Source of the DNA: Microvenator marinus
GTDB lineage: Bacteria; Myxococcota_A; Bradymonadia; Bradymonadales; Bradymonadaceae
Direction of reading: 5' to 3'
Assembly (NCBI RefSeq): GCF_007993755.1
Contig: NZ_CP042467.1
Location: 5,480,001 to 5,544,000, forward strand
Length of the DNA stretch: 64,000 bases
Positions 54,409 to 63,647 of the stretch are shown piece after piece (the stretch's first letter is position 1; the number at the start of each line of letters is the position of its first letter). Both the position numbers and the translations under genes were made by a program. The notes under the pieces are model-generated. The model was given only the letters and a program-made list of their open reading frames with translations, did no database searches and was not told where the DNA came from.

Positions 54409-55083
54409 ATGAAAGACCAAGAATCTTTGTGTTTTTACGGGACGCGAGTTGACCTTTCTCCGGGGGAAGAGATTCGTCCTGATGGAGGCGAACTATTTTG
54501 TACGCGAGAGCTGGATGCCGCGATTTGGGCGGCCGAGCTTGCCGACGGTGAAGGGCTTCCACGCGTGTTTCGGGTGGCTCCGAAGGGGAGTTTAGTGGAC
54601 TTATCCGAGTCGCCGGATTTTCAGCGCCCTCCACATCCGTCAATGACTTTGCGCACGACCGAGCCACTAGTGGTGCTCGGAGAAGTTACGTCCTGGAACT
54701 TCTACCACGGGACCAAGGCGGATTTGCGGCCTGGAGACTTGATTGCGCCGGGCTTTGCGGCCAACCATGGCCCCACGGCACGGTTGGCAAACTACGTCTA
54801 TTTTACCAAAACCCTGGACGCATCCATTTGGGGAGCCGAGCTGGCGGTAGGTGAGGGTCCTGGACGCATCTATATCGTTGAACCCATCGGTGAATACGAG
54901 GATGATCCGAACCTCACGAATATGAAGTTTAAGGGAAATCCAACCAAGTCATTCCGGTCCAAGGATGCCCTGCGCGTGGTGGCCGAGGTAGCTGAATGGA
55001 CGGGCCACGACGCCTCCGTAGTTCAGTTGATGAAAGAAGGGCTTCAACGCCTCGCAGAAGCAGGTGTGGAGCCTGAAGATTGA
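54409..55083 (+). CDS. arr: Tandem Arr-type NAD-dependent ADP-ribosyltransferase
   Basis: 224 residues with a strong GGGAGG site. The second half is a full Arr (rifampin ADP-ribosyltransferase) domain: NFYHGTKADLRPGDL, YFTKTLDASIWGAELA, GRIYIVEPIGEYEDDPN and NPTKSFRSKDALRVVAE. The first half repeats the pattern in shortened form: CFYGTRVDLSPGEEI, TRELDAAIWAAELADGEG and LRTTEPLVVLGEV, but lacks the first His and the DDPN region. Arr enzymes inactivate rifamycins by ADP-ribosylation. The fused first copy is probably not catalytic. The 3' end converges with the AAA+ gene, 7 bases apart. Confidence 0.85.
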   Translation: MKDQESLCFYGTRVDLSPGEEIRPDGGELFCTRELDAAIWAAELADGEGLPRVFRVAPKGSLVDLSESPDFQRPPHPSMTLRTTEPLVVLGEVTSWNFYHGTKADLRPGDLIAPGFAANHGPTARLANYVYFTKTLDASIWGAELAVGEGPGRIYIVEPIGEYEDDPNLTNMKFKGNPTKSFRSKDALRVVAEVAEWTGHDASVVQLMKEGLQRLAEAGVEPED

Positions 55084-55090
55084 TCTCGAT

Positions 55091-56446
55091 TCATCTCGTT
55101 AGCTGGTCGACCCAGTCCATGGTGATTTCAGTGACAATCTCCTCCGGTATCTCGCTAAAGTATTCTTTGAAGACTGCGAGGGGCTTGCCGCTCTTAAACC
55201 AATCCGGGACAGGCATGCCCACGTAGGGTTTGCCGTGATCTTTTGGTTTTTGAGGACGGAAGCCGTCGGTGTACGTGATGTCTCCGTTGAGCTCGTAGCC
55301 CCAGCCTTGCACTTTGGCGCGTCTGAAAACTTCGACGACATGGGCGGTGCTCGTTTCTTGAGCGATTTTCCTGAGGTGCTCGAGGTGTTCAGCGGGAATC
55401 TCAACACCCTCTCGTTCGGCTAGTCCTCGGATGACTTCGTCCAGAACCCAGGGTTCTGGATCGTCGAGTTTGAAAATCATATCGATGCGCCCGGGCCGGC
55501 GCAGAGCTTGAGGAAGGGTTTCGTGATCATTCGATGTCATGAGGATGTATGGGACATCACAATGGCCTTCTTCAAAGAGAGAGAGCTTGGATTCGAGATT
55601 GTAGGAAATCCGATCGATATCATCCACGATCACCATCTCGGGGTCGAGCATCTGCAAGAGCATCTTCCACTCGCTCGCCGCAACATTGCTGAGGTATTCG
55701 GAGGTCAGGATCAATGTTCTGGACGAAAGGCGGCGCGCAGCTTCGCGGCAGAGGGTAGACTTTCCGGTGCCAGGTTTTCCTTGGAAGAGGATGTTGCGTC
55801 TCAAGCCCTGAGCTCGAAAGTGGTCGAGTTCCTCAATCAAAGACGAGTTACCAAGGTAGGGAGAGTCGCTGAGGTCGACGGGACTTATGGACTCGCGGTT
55901 ATCAACGACGTCTAGAAGTAGGGCGGTTTCTTTGCCCCAGAAGTACGCTCGCACTCCCTCAAACACTCTCTTGAGTGCTACCGAATCAGCTGGGAGGTAG
56001 ACGGTTCCAAAGCTCGTATCTTCCAAGGGCTGGCGATCTCCCGAGCAGATGAATGATGCCCCGTTTGGCAATACAATTCGCACAAGCTGGGACTTCTGGA
56101 ATTTGTACGCGAGCTCACGGGGTAGATTCCAGATGAGTTCGTTCCAGAGTCGGAATTGCCGCGATTCAGAGACCTCAAATCCGTGGTCGAGGCACCATTG
56201 GAATTCGGTTTCCCAGGTGCGGTTTTCCAAAGTTCTGTCGAGGAGGCGAGCACCCATTCCAAACCAAGACCCGGGATTCGTGGGACTAAATCCTGAGGTC
56301 ATATCCGAGAGTTCCTCTAGCGACTCTCTTAAATCCTCAATGTGTACCCGGGCATGTTCAGGGATGCGTACTTCGCGAGTAAGCAGGCGGCTTGTAATGG
56401 CGAGTGCGGCTCCAATTCCTATTGCGTGCAACATGTACTTCTCCAT
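55091..56446 (-). CDS. Membrane-anchored AAA+ ATPase
   Basis: 451 residues. A short N-terminal hydrophobic segment (LHAIGIGAALAITSRLL) may anchor it. The AAA+ core has Walker A GKPGTGKST near residue 223, Walker B MVIVDDIDR, sensor 1 ILMTSNDHETLP and the arginine-finger segment LRRPGRIDM. The arrangement is like Bcs1-type and related single-ring AAA+ proteins. A -24/-12-like palindrome lies 33 bases upstream of the start. Confidence 0.8.
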   Translation of the reverse strand: MEKYMLHAIGIGAALAITSRLLTREVRIPEHARVHIEDLRESLEELSDMTSGFSPTNPGSWFGMGARLLDRTLENRTWETEFQWCLDHGFEVSESRQFRLWNELIWNLPRELAYKFQKSQLVRIVLPNGASFICSGDRQPLEDTSFGTVYLPADSVALKRVFEGVRAYFWGKETALLLDVVDNRESISPVDLSDSPYLGNSSLIEELDHFRAQGLRRNILFQGKPGTGKSTLCREAARRLSSRTLILTSEYLSNVAASEWKMLLQMLDPEMVIVDDIDRISYNLESKLSLFEEGHCDVPYILMTSNDHETLPQALRRPGRIDMIFKLDDPEPWVLDEVIRGLAEREGVEIPAEHLEHLRKIAQETSTAHVVEVFRRAKVQGWGYELNGDITYTDGFRPQKPKDHGKPYVGMPVPDWFKSGKPLAVFKEYFSEIPEEIVTEITMDWVDQLTR

Positions 56447-56478
56447 GGGTTGGTGACCATATTAAGTACCCTTGGGTG

Positions 56479-56495
56479 CGGCACGTTTCGTGCCG
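56479..56495 (-). promoter_or_regulatory. Palindromic -24/-12-like element upstream of AAA+ gene
   Basis: CGGCACGTTTCGTGCCG. Leftward GG and GC are 10 bases apart, predicting a transcription start near 56470 and a leader of about 24 bases. It is followed by AGTGTCACGATG, which is nearly the same as bases following a half site at 52341 (CGTGCCGAGTGTCGCGATG). Confidence 0.4.
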
Positions 56496-56499
56496 AGTG

Positions 56500-58155
56500 T
56501 CACGATGAGCAGCTATAATGAGAAACGCCACCCAAGCGGTTGTATTCCGCTGGACGTTTTTGAGAACTTAAGTGGGCCAACTCGCTCGTTTGTTCGACGT
56601 AGGGGTCTTGGAAAAGGGCTTGAAGTTCCCTGACTCGGGAGTAGTCACCACGCTCTGCCATTTCGTACGCCGGAGCCACCAGCCATTCTCGCCACGTATA
56701 CTTTGGATTGACGCGGCTCATTTTCGATTTGAGTGCGCCCGCATCTTGAGATTCTTCCTTGATCCTTGCCCGCCATTGCTCAAGCCAAGACCTGCAGTCC
56801 TCGGTATTCTGGGCGGATTGCAGCTGAAAACTCTCTTCCAAAGGCTCGATGCTTTCGGGGATCTCCGAGAGCGCACTAAAGAACATGGTGTAGTCGGCCT
56901 TGGACTTTTGCATCAAATTGATCAGGCTCGAAAAAAGGTCGGCATCGAACCGATCTAAGCCCAATTTGTTGGCCCACATCTGGCTGAGTTCGCGTTGCAT
57001 ATCGGCGGCAAAGAGTTGCTGAATCTGGTCCAGTTTTGCCAGGTGTTCATCGCTTTGAAGCAGGGGCCTTAGCGCGCTACAGAACGACTGGTAGTTCTTT
57101 TCGGCAGCTGCCGGCTGATTGAGGAACGAATAGTGTTGCCCTCCGCCGGTCCATGGCTGAAACCATGGGTCAAACGTTTCGCAAAAGCCAAACGGGCCGT
57201 AGTCGAGCGTGAACCCTCCAACCGCGCAGTTGTCGCTGTTGAAGTTTCCCTGACAATACCCAACACGAATCCAGTTTGCGACCAATGCCGTGAGGCGTTG
57301 GCGGAAGTGCTTTGCGAGTTCCAAAACCTGCTCAACAAACGGGAGCCCTTGGTCGATATCATCGGCATATTCGCGCTCGATGGCATGGGCCACTATCATT
57401 CGCAACTCTTCTTGGGCTTGAGGATGCGCGTTGCTCCGCGCGCGCCGGGCAAACAATTCGAGCTGGCCCACGCGCAAAAAGGAGGATGCCACGCGGGTCG
57501 AGATTGCAACTCGGTGAGGTTTCATGATGTCGGGTTCGAATGACTTTGAGCCTTCGGTGTACCACGGGCGCATCACCGACTCGGCGGTAGAGGCGTAGAG
57601 CGCAAGGGACCGGGATGTCGGGACCCCAAGCGCGTGCATGAACTCTTGAGCCAAGAACTCGCGGATGCTCGAGCGTAGGACCGCGCGGCCATCACCGCCA
57701 CGGCAATAGGGCGTGGGTCCGCCGCCCTTGAGCTGAAGTTCCCATCGCTTGCCATTGTGGACGACCTCGGCCACAGAAATCGCGCGTCCGTCTCCGTAGC
57801 CGTTGCCAGTCCGGAAGGGGCATTGCTGCGTGTATTCGGTTCCGTAGATGGAGAGCGCGTAGCCGGTGGCCCAGCCGGTGGGCTTAAACGGGTCAGGCGC
57901 CTCTGAGAGGTCTCCCGAGAAGATGGCCCGGAACTGCGGATCCTGAGCTAGCTCGTCGTTTAACCCGAGCTCTTGGAAGAGGCTATGGCTGTGGCTCACA
58001 TACTCTGGTGCGGCGATAGGAGTGGGTGCCACAGGTACAAAATGCCCCGACGTTACTTCGCGTGGTTGGTGGTCACGACCATCGGGCGCTGAATCTGGGG
58101 CCGCGTTGAGTCGCGAGGTAAACGAGAAATCGATCTTTTCCAATAGCTCTTGCAT
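56500..58155 (-). CDS. selO: SelO (YdiU) protein AMPylase
   Basis: 551 residues, full length for SelO/UPF0061. The pseudokinase-like core shows as [39 protein letters not shown] and [10 protein letters not shown], with [19 protein letters not shown] for the metal-binding Asn and Asp. SelO transfers AMP to Ser, Thr and Tyr of target proteins, linked to redox stress. The C-terminus is CSS, so Cys stands where eukaryotic SelO has selenocysteine. Its 5' end overlaps the 3' end of a decayed gene. Confidence 0.92.
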   Translation of the reverse strand: MQELLEKIDFSFTSRLNAAPDSAPDGRDHQPREVTSGHFVPVAPTPIAAPEYVSHSHSLFQELGLNDELAQDPQFRAIFSGDLSEAPDPFKPTGWATGYALSIYGTEYTQQCPFRTGNGYGDGRAISVAEVVHNGKRWELQLKGGGPTPYCRGGDGRAVLRSSIREFLAQEFMHALGVPTSRSLALYASTAESVMRPWYTEGSKSFEPDIMKPHRVAISTRVASSFLRVGQLELFARRARSNAHPQAQEELRMIVAHAIEREYADDIDQGLPFVEQVLELAKHFRQRLTALVANWIRVGYCQGNFNSDNCAVGGFTLDYGPFGFCETFDPWFQPWTGGGQHYSFLNQPAAAEKNYQSFCSALRPLLQSDEHLAKLDQIQQLFAADMQRELSQMWANKLGLDRFDADLFSSLINLMQKSKADYTMFFSALSEIPESIEPLEESFQLQSAQNTEDCRSWLEQWRARIKEESQDAGALKSKMSRVNPKYTWREWLVAPAYEMAERGDYSRVRELQALFQDPYVEQTSELAHLSSQKRPAEYNRLGGVSHYSCSS

Positions 58156-59003
58156 GCTTCACATTCTCGGTTTGTGACATAAGCCTTGAACTGCTTATGG
58201 GACAAGGAGCAGAGTACATCCCTATAAAATTCCCGCAATTCTCAAGGAGCGCAATTCGCAAGGCCTCTAAGGGGCCGTGAAAAGGCATAGTGTTACAGGA
58301 AGTCCAACATCTGCTGCCACGTAGAGGTAGTAGGTGTATCTCACGGTCAAACCCGTTGTTTTCGGACGCGGGATATGCCCCCAAGGCCTCAGAATTCACC
58401 CAGTTTGCCCCTAGGGCCAACCCGGTTGGGAAAAAACCGTTCATGAAGTTGTTTGGCTGGTCGATATCCCAGTTTGAGACCCCATCGGGCACTAGAGACG
58501 ATGCATGGCAGCACACGCAGGCGGTGGATTTGATCTGAGACTTCACCCAATCGAGTTCTTGAACGTACTCGGGATCCTCGAGTCTAGCGTCCTCCTTTTC
58601 CGCGTCTTCCGGACGTGGGTAAGCGTAGTAGGGCCGCTGCGTTCGGACCACCTCGCAAGAGGCGTAGTCTTGAAAGTTTCGTCCCTCTTCCGTGGCCCCG
58701 CTGATGAGCTGCCAGGTGCAAACTTGCCCGTTGGGGCCGTTTCCGGGAGCTTCGTCTCCGATGGGATCCACGCAGATCAATTCCGGTGGAATGAAGACGT
58801 TGACATCAACAGGTGTTTCCTCCTCATCGCATCGAGATGTCGGCTCCCAGATTCCTTTCGCCAGCACGTCGCAACCGAGTTTTGCAAACCTGCATCCTTC
58901 CGCATCACCGTACGCAAAGAGAACGGAGTCTCCGATACCCTCGGTCGTGATAATGCACGTGCCGATGAGCTCGTCGGTACCGCAAACACCCGGTGAGAGA
59001 GAG
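58073..59003 (-). pseudogene. Truncated Cys-rich secreted-type protein
   Basis: Coding-like sequence begins without a start codon near 59003 (PGVCGTDELIGTCIITTEG) directly after a stop, and runs through TACVCCHASSLVPDGVSNW and ALGANWVNSEALGAYPA. After NNGFDRE, near 58330, the sequence loses protein character and the frame continues 83 bases into selO, which points to a frameshift or a lost 3' end. The CVCCH segment is a haem- or metal-type motif. The signal peptide is missing. The only ATG-like start (58867) would cut away conserved-looking Cys residues. Confidence 0.5.
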
Positions 59004-59146
59004 CCTCTTCAGGCCAGTCTCCAAAATACTCTCGGCTTCGGCAGTGGCAACCCCGGTTGCCAATTCGTCCTCAAGTGTCGAGCCAGATGGCTAACTCGCC
59101 TTCCATACGAACTGGCGGAGGGCACTAAAAACCGTGCTCACCCCTG

Positions 59147-59162
59147 TGGCATGATATTCGCA
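59147..59162 (+). promoter_or_regulatory. -24/-12-like promoter upstream of lipoprotein
   Basis: TGGCATGATATTCGCA has GG (59148-59149) and GC (59160-59161) 10 bases apart, close to the sigma-54 consensus. The predicted transcription start is near 59173, leaving a short leader with AAGAGG before the ATG at 59196. Confidence 0.4.
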
Positions 59163-59195
59163 AAAGACGAGGACGAATCTCAAAAGAGGATAAGC

Positions 59196-60446
59196 ATGAA
59201 AACGTTTTGGTTCCCATTTCTACTTTCGACCTCAGCTCTGATTGCTTGTGGCGACGTTGAGAACTCTTCGGCAAAGGGAGAAGAAGAGAGCGCGCTCATC
59301 GATGGTAAAGAAGACAGTTTCTTCAGGCCAACGCAACACGGAGACCTCAGCTTTGGGCTCGAGAACCGCGCTACGGTCACGGCCGACGAGGTTTTTCATG
59401 CTTGGGAATTCACACTGACTGATGCTTCTTCCATTGAGTTGAAGACGGTCTTGGGAACGCGCAATCTTGACACTGTGATGTATCTCTATCGTCGCGACTC
59501 CTCGGAGGAGACTTGGGGACGCTACATCAAGAAGAACGATGACCATCAAGGCGAGATCTGGTCTCAAATCGATGGGGAATTTGAGGCTGGCCAGTACAGG
59601 GTCATCGTAAAGCCTTTCAAGACCAAGATGACCGGAAGCTTCCATGTTGCTGCCACGTGCGAAGGCGCTGGCTGCCCGGGTGCCGTTGGCGCCTGTGAGC
59701 CGGATGCTGGATTGCCCGCTGAAACCGGGTACGGTGCTTCGTGCGCAGCTCCAATTTTTGAAGTCTTGTCGACTGAGGTGCAGTCTTCCAATCAGTTCAG
59801 TGTGTCCTTGACCGAGAAATGCAACTTGCCATCTTTGGCTCAAAACGCTGTGAACCATTACATTGCGTATTGGGATGAAGTTGCAGGATTCGAAGAGCTT
59901 TTCGGCTACGACGGAGAAATCCAGCTGAATATCGAGACGACCACCTTTGAAAAGGGGCAGCTCATCTGGATTGATACCGGCGGAGACGAAGACGGGATGA
60001 ATCTTGTCTACGATGCGCAAGGGATGCTCTTGGCATTGCACCAATCTAACCAGAGCCCTGATGACCGGTTCTTCTGCAAAGAGAACCAAGATGAAGAGCT
60101 CGAGATACCCACTTGCTTTTCGGAGTCACTTCACACCTTTAAGGAGGTCAGTGAAGATGGCGAATTCCTTCAGGGTGTAACATCCGTCGAGAGTGTCAAT
60201 CAGGGCGAAGGTTTTGTTCCAGAATACGTGGCCCTTGCGGTCAAAGCCTATGCTCGCCAACACGGGTTGATTGATGGGTCCATCAAGTTCATCAGCACGA
60301 TCAACACTGGCGAATACAGTACGGGGGCCGACGTCGAAGTCTGGGACTTTGAAGGAGTGCTTCCACATGAGCGCTTCCTCTACGCAGACGAGAGGATCTT
60401 GATGCAGTCGGGAGAAGCAGGCGTTCAGTACGTCTGTGAGCGCTGA
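59196..60446 (+). CDS. Secreted lipoprotein of unknown function
   Basis: 416 residues from the ATG at 59196 with an AGAGG site. Lipobox LIAC. Residues 45-160 form a PPC-like beta domain (YLYRRDSSEETWGRYI, then EFEAGQYRVIVKPF). A Cys-rich link and a C-terminal region of about 230 residues without known motifs follow. Upstream frames beginning before 59196 overlap the decayed gene on the other strand and are not needed. Confidence 0.75.
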   Translation: MKTFWFPFLLSTSALIACGDVENSSAKGEEESALIDGKEDSFFRPTQHGDLSFGLENRATVTADEVFHAWEFTLTDASSIELKTVLGTRNLDTVMYLYRRDSSEETWGRYIKKNDDHQGEIWSQIDGEFEAGQYRVIVKPFKTKMTGSFHVAATCEGAGCPGAVGACEPDAGLPAETGYGASCAAPIFEVLSTEVQSSNQFSVSLTEKCNLPSLAQNAVNHYIAYWDEVAGFEELFGYDGEIQLNIETTTFEKGQLIWIDTGGDEDGMNLVYDAQGMLLALHQSNQSPDDRFFCKENQDEELEIPTCFSESLHTFKEVSEDGEFLQGVTSVESVNQGEGFVPEYVALAVKAYARQHGLIDGSIKFISTINTGEYSTGADVEVWDFEGVLPHERFLYADERILMQSGEAGVQYVCER

Positions 60447-60462
60447 GAGCTGGATAAACGGT

Positions 60463-62355
60463 TTAGAAGAGGACATCGACCGGTAGGCTGCTGTCTGTGT
60501 ACGACCCGTTTCCAAGCTGGCCGTCAGAGTTTCGCCCCCAACATTTTACCCCGCCCGTATTTAGCCGAGCACACGTGAAGGTTCCGCCCGCTTGGACATC
60601 GAGCGCCCCGCTGATATTGACCGGCGAAGGAATGTGTCGATTGATGGTAGTGCCATCGCCAAGGCGCCCCTCCTCGTTGTTACCCCAGCAGGATATGGTT
60701 CCGCTTTGGTAGCCACAGGCGTGCCGTTCACCCACGGAGAGGAAGCTGTACGTTCCACTTACTTGTACAGGGGACTCGGACACGGTTATGGCGGTGGTGC
60801 CGAGTTGATAGAAGTCGTTGTTTCCCCAGCAATATACTGAGTTCCCTGCGAGTGCGCAGGAGAATTCGGCGCCGGCGCCGATAAAAGTTCCTGTACGGTT
60901 GGACCCATTACTGTTCAAAACGTTGGTAGGTAGAGACGCGTCGCCAAAGAGTAGGTAGCTTCCAATCTGTCGATCTGTATTGCGGCCCCAGCAAACGAAG
61001 TTGCCGCTCGTGTAGCGTGCACATGTGTGCGCTACGCCTGCCGAGATTTGCCCTATCGTGTTTGAGCCGGAGTTAACCGGCGTCATTGGGTTGAACATAG
61101 ACGTGGTGCTGCCATCGCCGAGTCTTCCGTTCGCTCCCCAACCCCAGCAGTAAGTCCCGGTGGCCGTGATGGCACAGGAATGGTAGGTGCCTGTTTCTAT
61201 GGCAGTAGCAGAACTGGGGAGGCCTACGACTTGAACGGGTAGGGAGCGATTCGTGCCACTGGTTCCATTTCCGAGCTGGCCATCGGTGTTGAGCCCCCAG
61301 CACCAGACGCTGCCGTCGGTTCGCCGTGCGCATGTGTGAAAGCCGCCGGCGCTGATTTGAGCGACGTTCGTGAGACCGGACACGGTGACCGGGGTAGGGC
61401 TTGGGTTGGTGGTGCCGTTACCGAGTCGTCCGTCATCATTGCGGCCCCAGCATCGAGCTGTGCCGTCTGACATTCGGGCGCACGCGTGGGAGTAGCCCAC
61501 ACTCACCTGAGCCACTGTCGGCGTGTCCGAAACGCACCCAGAAACATCGAAGGTACAGTTGGCGGTGCAGGTTGGCGTTCCGGTTCCAGCATTCAGAGTG
61601 GCACAGGTTGCCGAGTTTAGCTGTGTTCCGTCGCAGTCTTCGTTGTTTTGTCGGATTCCATCCCCGCAGAATTGGGTAGCACCTGCGACAGACCGACACT
61701 GGCTATTACACACGGTGCACGAGGTCTCGCCGTAGGCGCAAGATGTTTGGGGTGCACCTCCGTGGTCGCAATCTTCGCCGCCAGCGGCTTGGGTCGCACC
61801 ATCGCCACAGAAACCGATGACCTGACCGGCAGTTAGCTGACATTGAGCGTTGCAGACCATACAGGACATTTCTCCATAGACGCACGCGAGCTGAACACTG
61901 CCCCCGTGGTCACACGCTTCGTCCGGGTCAACGGTACCGTTTCCGCAGCCATCTGGGATGGTGCATTGGGCACAAGGTCCACCGCAATCTATGCCGGTTT
62001 CTTCTCCGTTCTGAACGCCATCGGTGCAGGTCGGTGCGGCCGTGCATGCGGCGCAGGGTCCACCGCAGTCAGGCCCTTCTTCCGCCATGTCCTTGATACC
62101 GTTTTCACAGGAGGGCGTGAGGCAGACCTGAATCATTTCGTTGAACTCTTGACCCTCGTCGCATTCATCCGGGTTCATTTGTTCGACGCAGCTCCCTTCA
62201 ACGCACGAGAAGCCGTCGGAGCAGGTTGGAACGCACCCTTGCGGTGTGTTGTTTGGATCGATGTTGGACTTTTTTGTTGGGCCCTCATCGCCACATCCCA
62301 GGAACAAAAGGAAGAACGGCAATACAAACAGGTTTCTCTTCACGGCATACCTCAA
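60463..62355 (-). CDS. RCC1-repeat lipoprotein with Cys-rich N-terminal repeats
   Basis: 630 residues. Lipobox FLGC. Residues 40-275 are Cys-rich, with DCGGPCAAC-type units and DUF4215-like units (CGDGATQAAGGEDCDHGG). From about 280 to the end run RCC1 repeats, each with a SAGxxHTCAR and CWGxNxxGQLGNG core, which would fold into a seven-bladed propeller. Proteins of this plan are frequent on myxobacterial cell surfaces. Convergent with the preceding lipoprotein, 16 bases apart. Confidence 0.88.
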   Translation of the reverse strand: MRYAVKRNLFVLPFFLLFLGCGDEGPTKKSNIDPNNTPQGCVPTCSDGFSCVEGSCVEQMNPDECDEGQEFNEMIQVCLTPSCENGIKDMAEEGPDCGGPCAACTAAPTCTDGVQNGEETGIDCGGPCAQCTIPDGCGNGTVDPDEACDHGGSVQLACVYGEMSCMVCNAQCQLTAGQVIGFCGDGATQAAGGEDCDHGGAPQTSCAYGETSCTVCNSQCRSVAGATQFCGDGIRQNNEDCDGTQLNSATCATLNAGTGTPTCTANCTFDVSGCVSDTPTVAQVSVGYSHACARMSDGTARCWGRNDDGRLGNGTTNPSPTPVTVSGLTNVAQISAGGFHTCARRTDGSVWCWGLNTDGQLGNGTSGTNRSLPVQVVGLPSSATAIETGTYHSCAITATGTYCWGWGANGRLGDGSTTSMFNPMTPVNSGSNTIGQISAGVAHTCARYTSGNFVCWGRNTDRQIGSYLLFGDASLPTNVLNSNGSNRTGTFIGAGAEFSCALAGNSVYCWGNNDFYQLGTTAITVSESPVQVSGTYSFLSVGERHACGYQSGTISCWGNNEEGRLGDGTTINRHIPSPVNISGALDVQAGGTFTCARLNTGGVKCWGRNSDGQLGNGSYTDSSLPVDVLF

Positions 62356-62471
62356 ACGCGTTGTGCGACCCGTACTTAGTGAAGTCTGGATGAAGAGGCA
62401 AGCTCAAGCGGTTGGCCATTCCGCTTACAATAGGCTAAAATGGACATCACAATCTAAGTTGGCGGTTCAAC

Positions 62472-63647
62472 ATGCGTTCTTCGCTTCATTTTGGTTCGAT
62501 TTGTCTGGTCTTGATTCTGGGATTTCTTTCAAGTTGCGGGTCGTCCAGCACATCGGACCCCGAGGACCTCGGAGGCATAGAGGACATGGGAGGCGTCGAA
62601 GATTTGCGTTCGGCAGACATGAGTGCCGACCTTGATCTCGTCAACAATCTCGTAGATTCAGGTGCTGCTGACGATTCGGGGCCTGACCTCGTCACGATGC
62701 CGGACATGACTCAAAGGCCACCACACGAACAACTCTTGAGTGAGTTGGTAGGGTTCGGTCAGGAGACCACGGGCGGTGCAGGTGGCCCGGTTGTGACTGT
62801 GACAACTCTTGCGGATTCGGGAGCCGGTTCTCTTCGCGAAGCCGCTACCAGCCAAGGCCCTGCTTGGATCAGGTTCCTCGTAAGTGGCGTTATTGAGTTG
62901 GAGTCTGCGATCGAAGTCTTGAGCGACAAGACCATCGACGGGCGAGGGGCGGACATTACGATCACCGGAGAGGGGCTTTTTGTTCAGAACGGTGAGGGCA
63001 ATGTCATCATCAACAACATCAAGATTCGCGATACTTCGAATGATATGATTCGATTCTTTAACGGCGGCTCAAATATGTGGGTTCACAAATGTGACCTCTC
63101 GAATGGCGGAGATGGCGCATTTGATGCCACCGAAGGGGTTACTGGCGTCACCGTCTCCTACACACATATCTTCGACCATGACAAAGCGATGCTTGTGGGG
63201 GCCGGCTCGGACGATGGAGACGGCGTAAACATGCGTTGGACCGCACACCACAACTGGTACGAAAATGTCGTACAGCGGCTGCCAGCTATTCGTTTCGGTC
63301 AGGCCCATAGCTTCAACAATTTGATCGAATGGCGAAGTGGTACAGCAATGTCGACGCGCCTGAGTCCCAGCCAAATCTTAGTGGAGAACAATATCCTCGC
63401 GCCTCAAACCAACGTCGGGCACAAAGTAATCTCCCTTGCTGAGGACCGTGGCGCAGCAAAATTTGTTGGAAACTTGGAGCGTCCACTGCCTGGCGACACG
63501 ATTGAGTTCGAAGAGACCAACCCTGAATCTGTTTTCGATCCCTCGACTTCCTACTCTTACACAGCTGAGCCCGCTAATGGGGACCTCGACGCGTACATCC
63601 GTGCGAACGCTGGGTGGCAGGACGTTCCTTTTCCTGAAGTGCCCTAG
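62472..63647 (+). CDS. Pectate lyase family 1 lipoprotein
   Basis: 391 residues. Lipobox LSSC, then an Asp/Ser-rich linker of about 70 residues. The beta-helix domain carries SDKTIDGRGADITITGEGL, NNIKIRDTSNDMIRF, TVSYTHIFDHDKAMLVGAGS and HHNWYENVVQRLPAIRFGQA. These are the Ca-binding Asp and active-site Arg regions of PL1 pectate lyases. It is probably attached to the outer membrane and cleaves pectin-like polysaccharide. Divergent from the RCC1 gene. Confidence 0.88.
   Translation: MRSSLHFGSICLVLILGFLSSCGSSSTSDPEDLGGIEDMGGVEDLRSADMSADLDLVNNLVDSGAADDSGPDLVTMPDMTQRPPHEQLLSELVGFGQETTGGAGGPVVTVTTLADSGAGSLREAATSQGPAWIRFLVSGVIELESAIEVLSDKTIDGRGADITITGEGLFVQNGEGNVIINNIKIRDTSNDMIRFFNGGSNMWVHKCDLSNGGDGAFDATEGVTGVTVSYTHIFDHDKAMLVGAGSDDGDGVNMRWTAHHNWYENVVQRLPAIRFGQAHSFNNLIEWRSGTAMSTRLSPSQILVENNILAPQTNVGHKVISLAEDRGAAKFVGNLERPLPGDTIEFEETNPESVFDPSTSYSYTAEPANGDLDAYIRANAGWQDVPFPEVP

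Noticed and set aside
59232-60089. Minus-strand frame of 285 codons
   Set aside because: Antisense to the lipoprotein at 59196, which has a signal peptide, ribosome site and promoter-like element.
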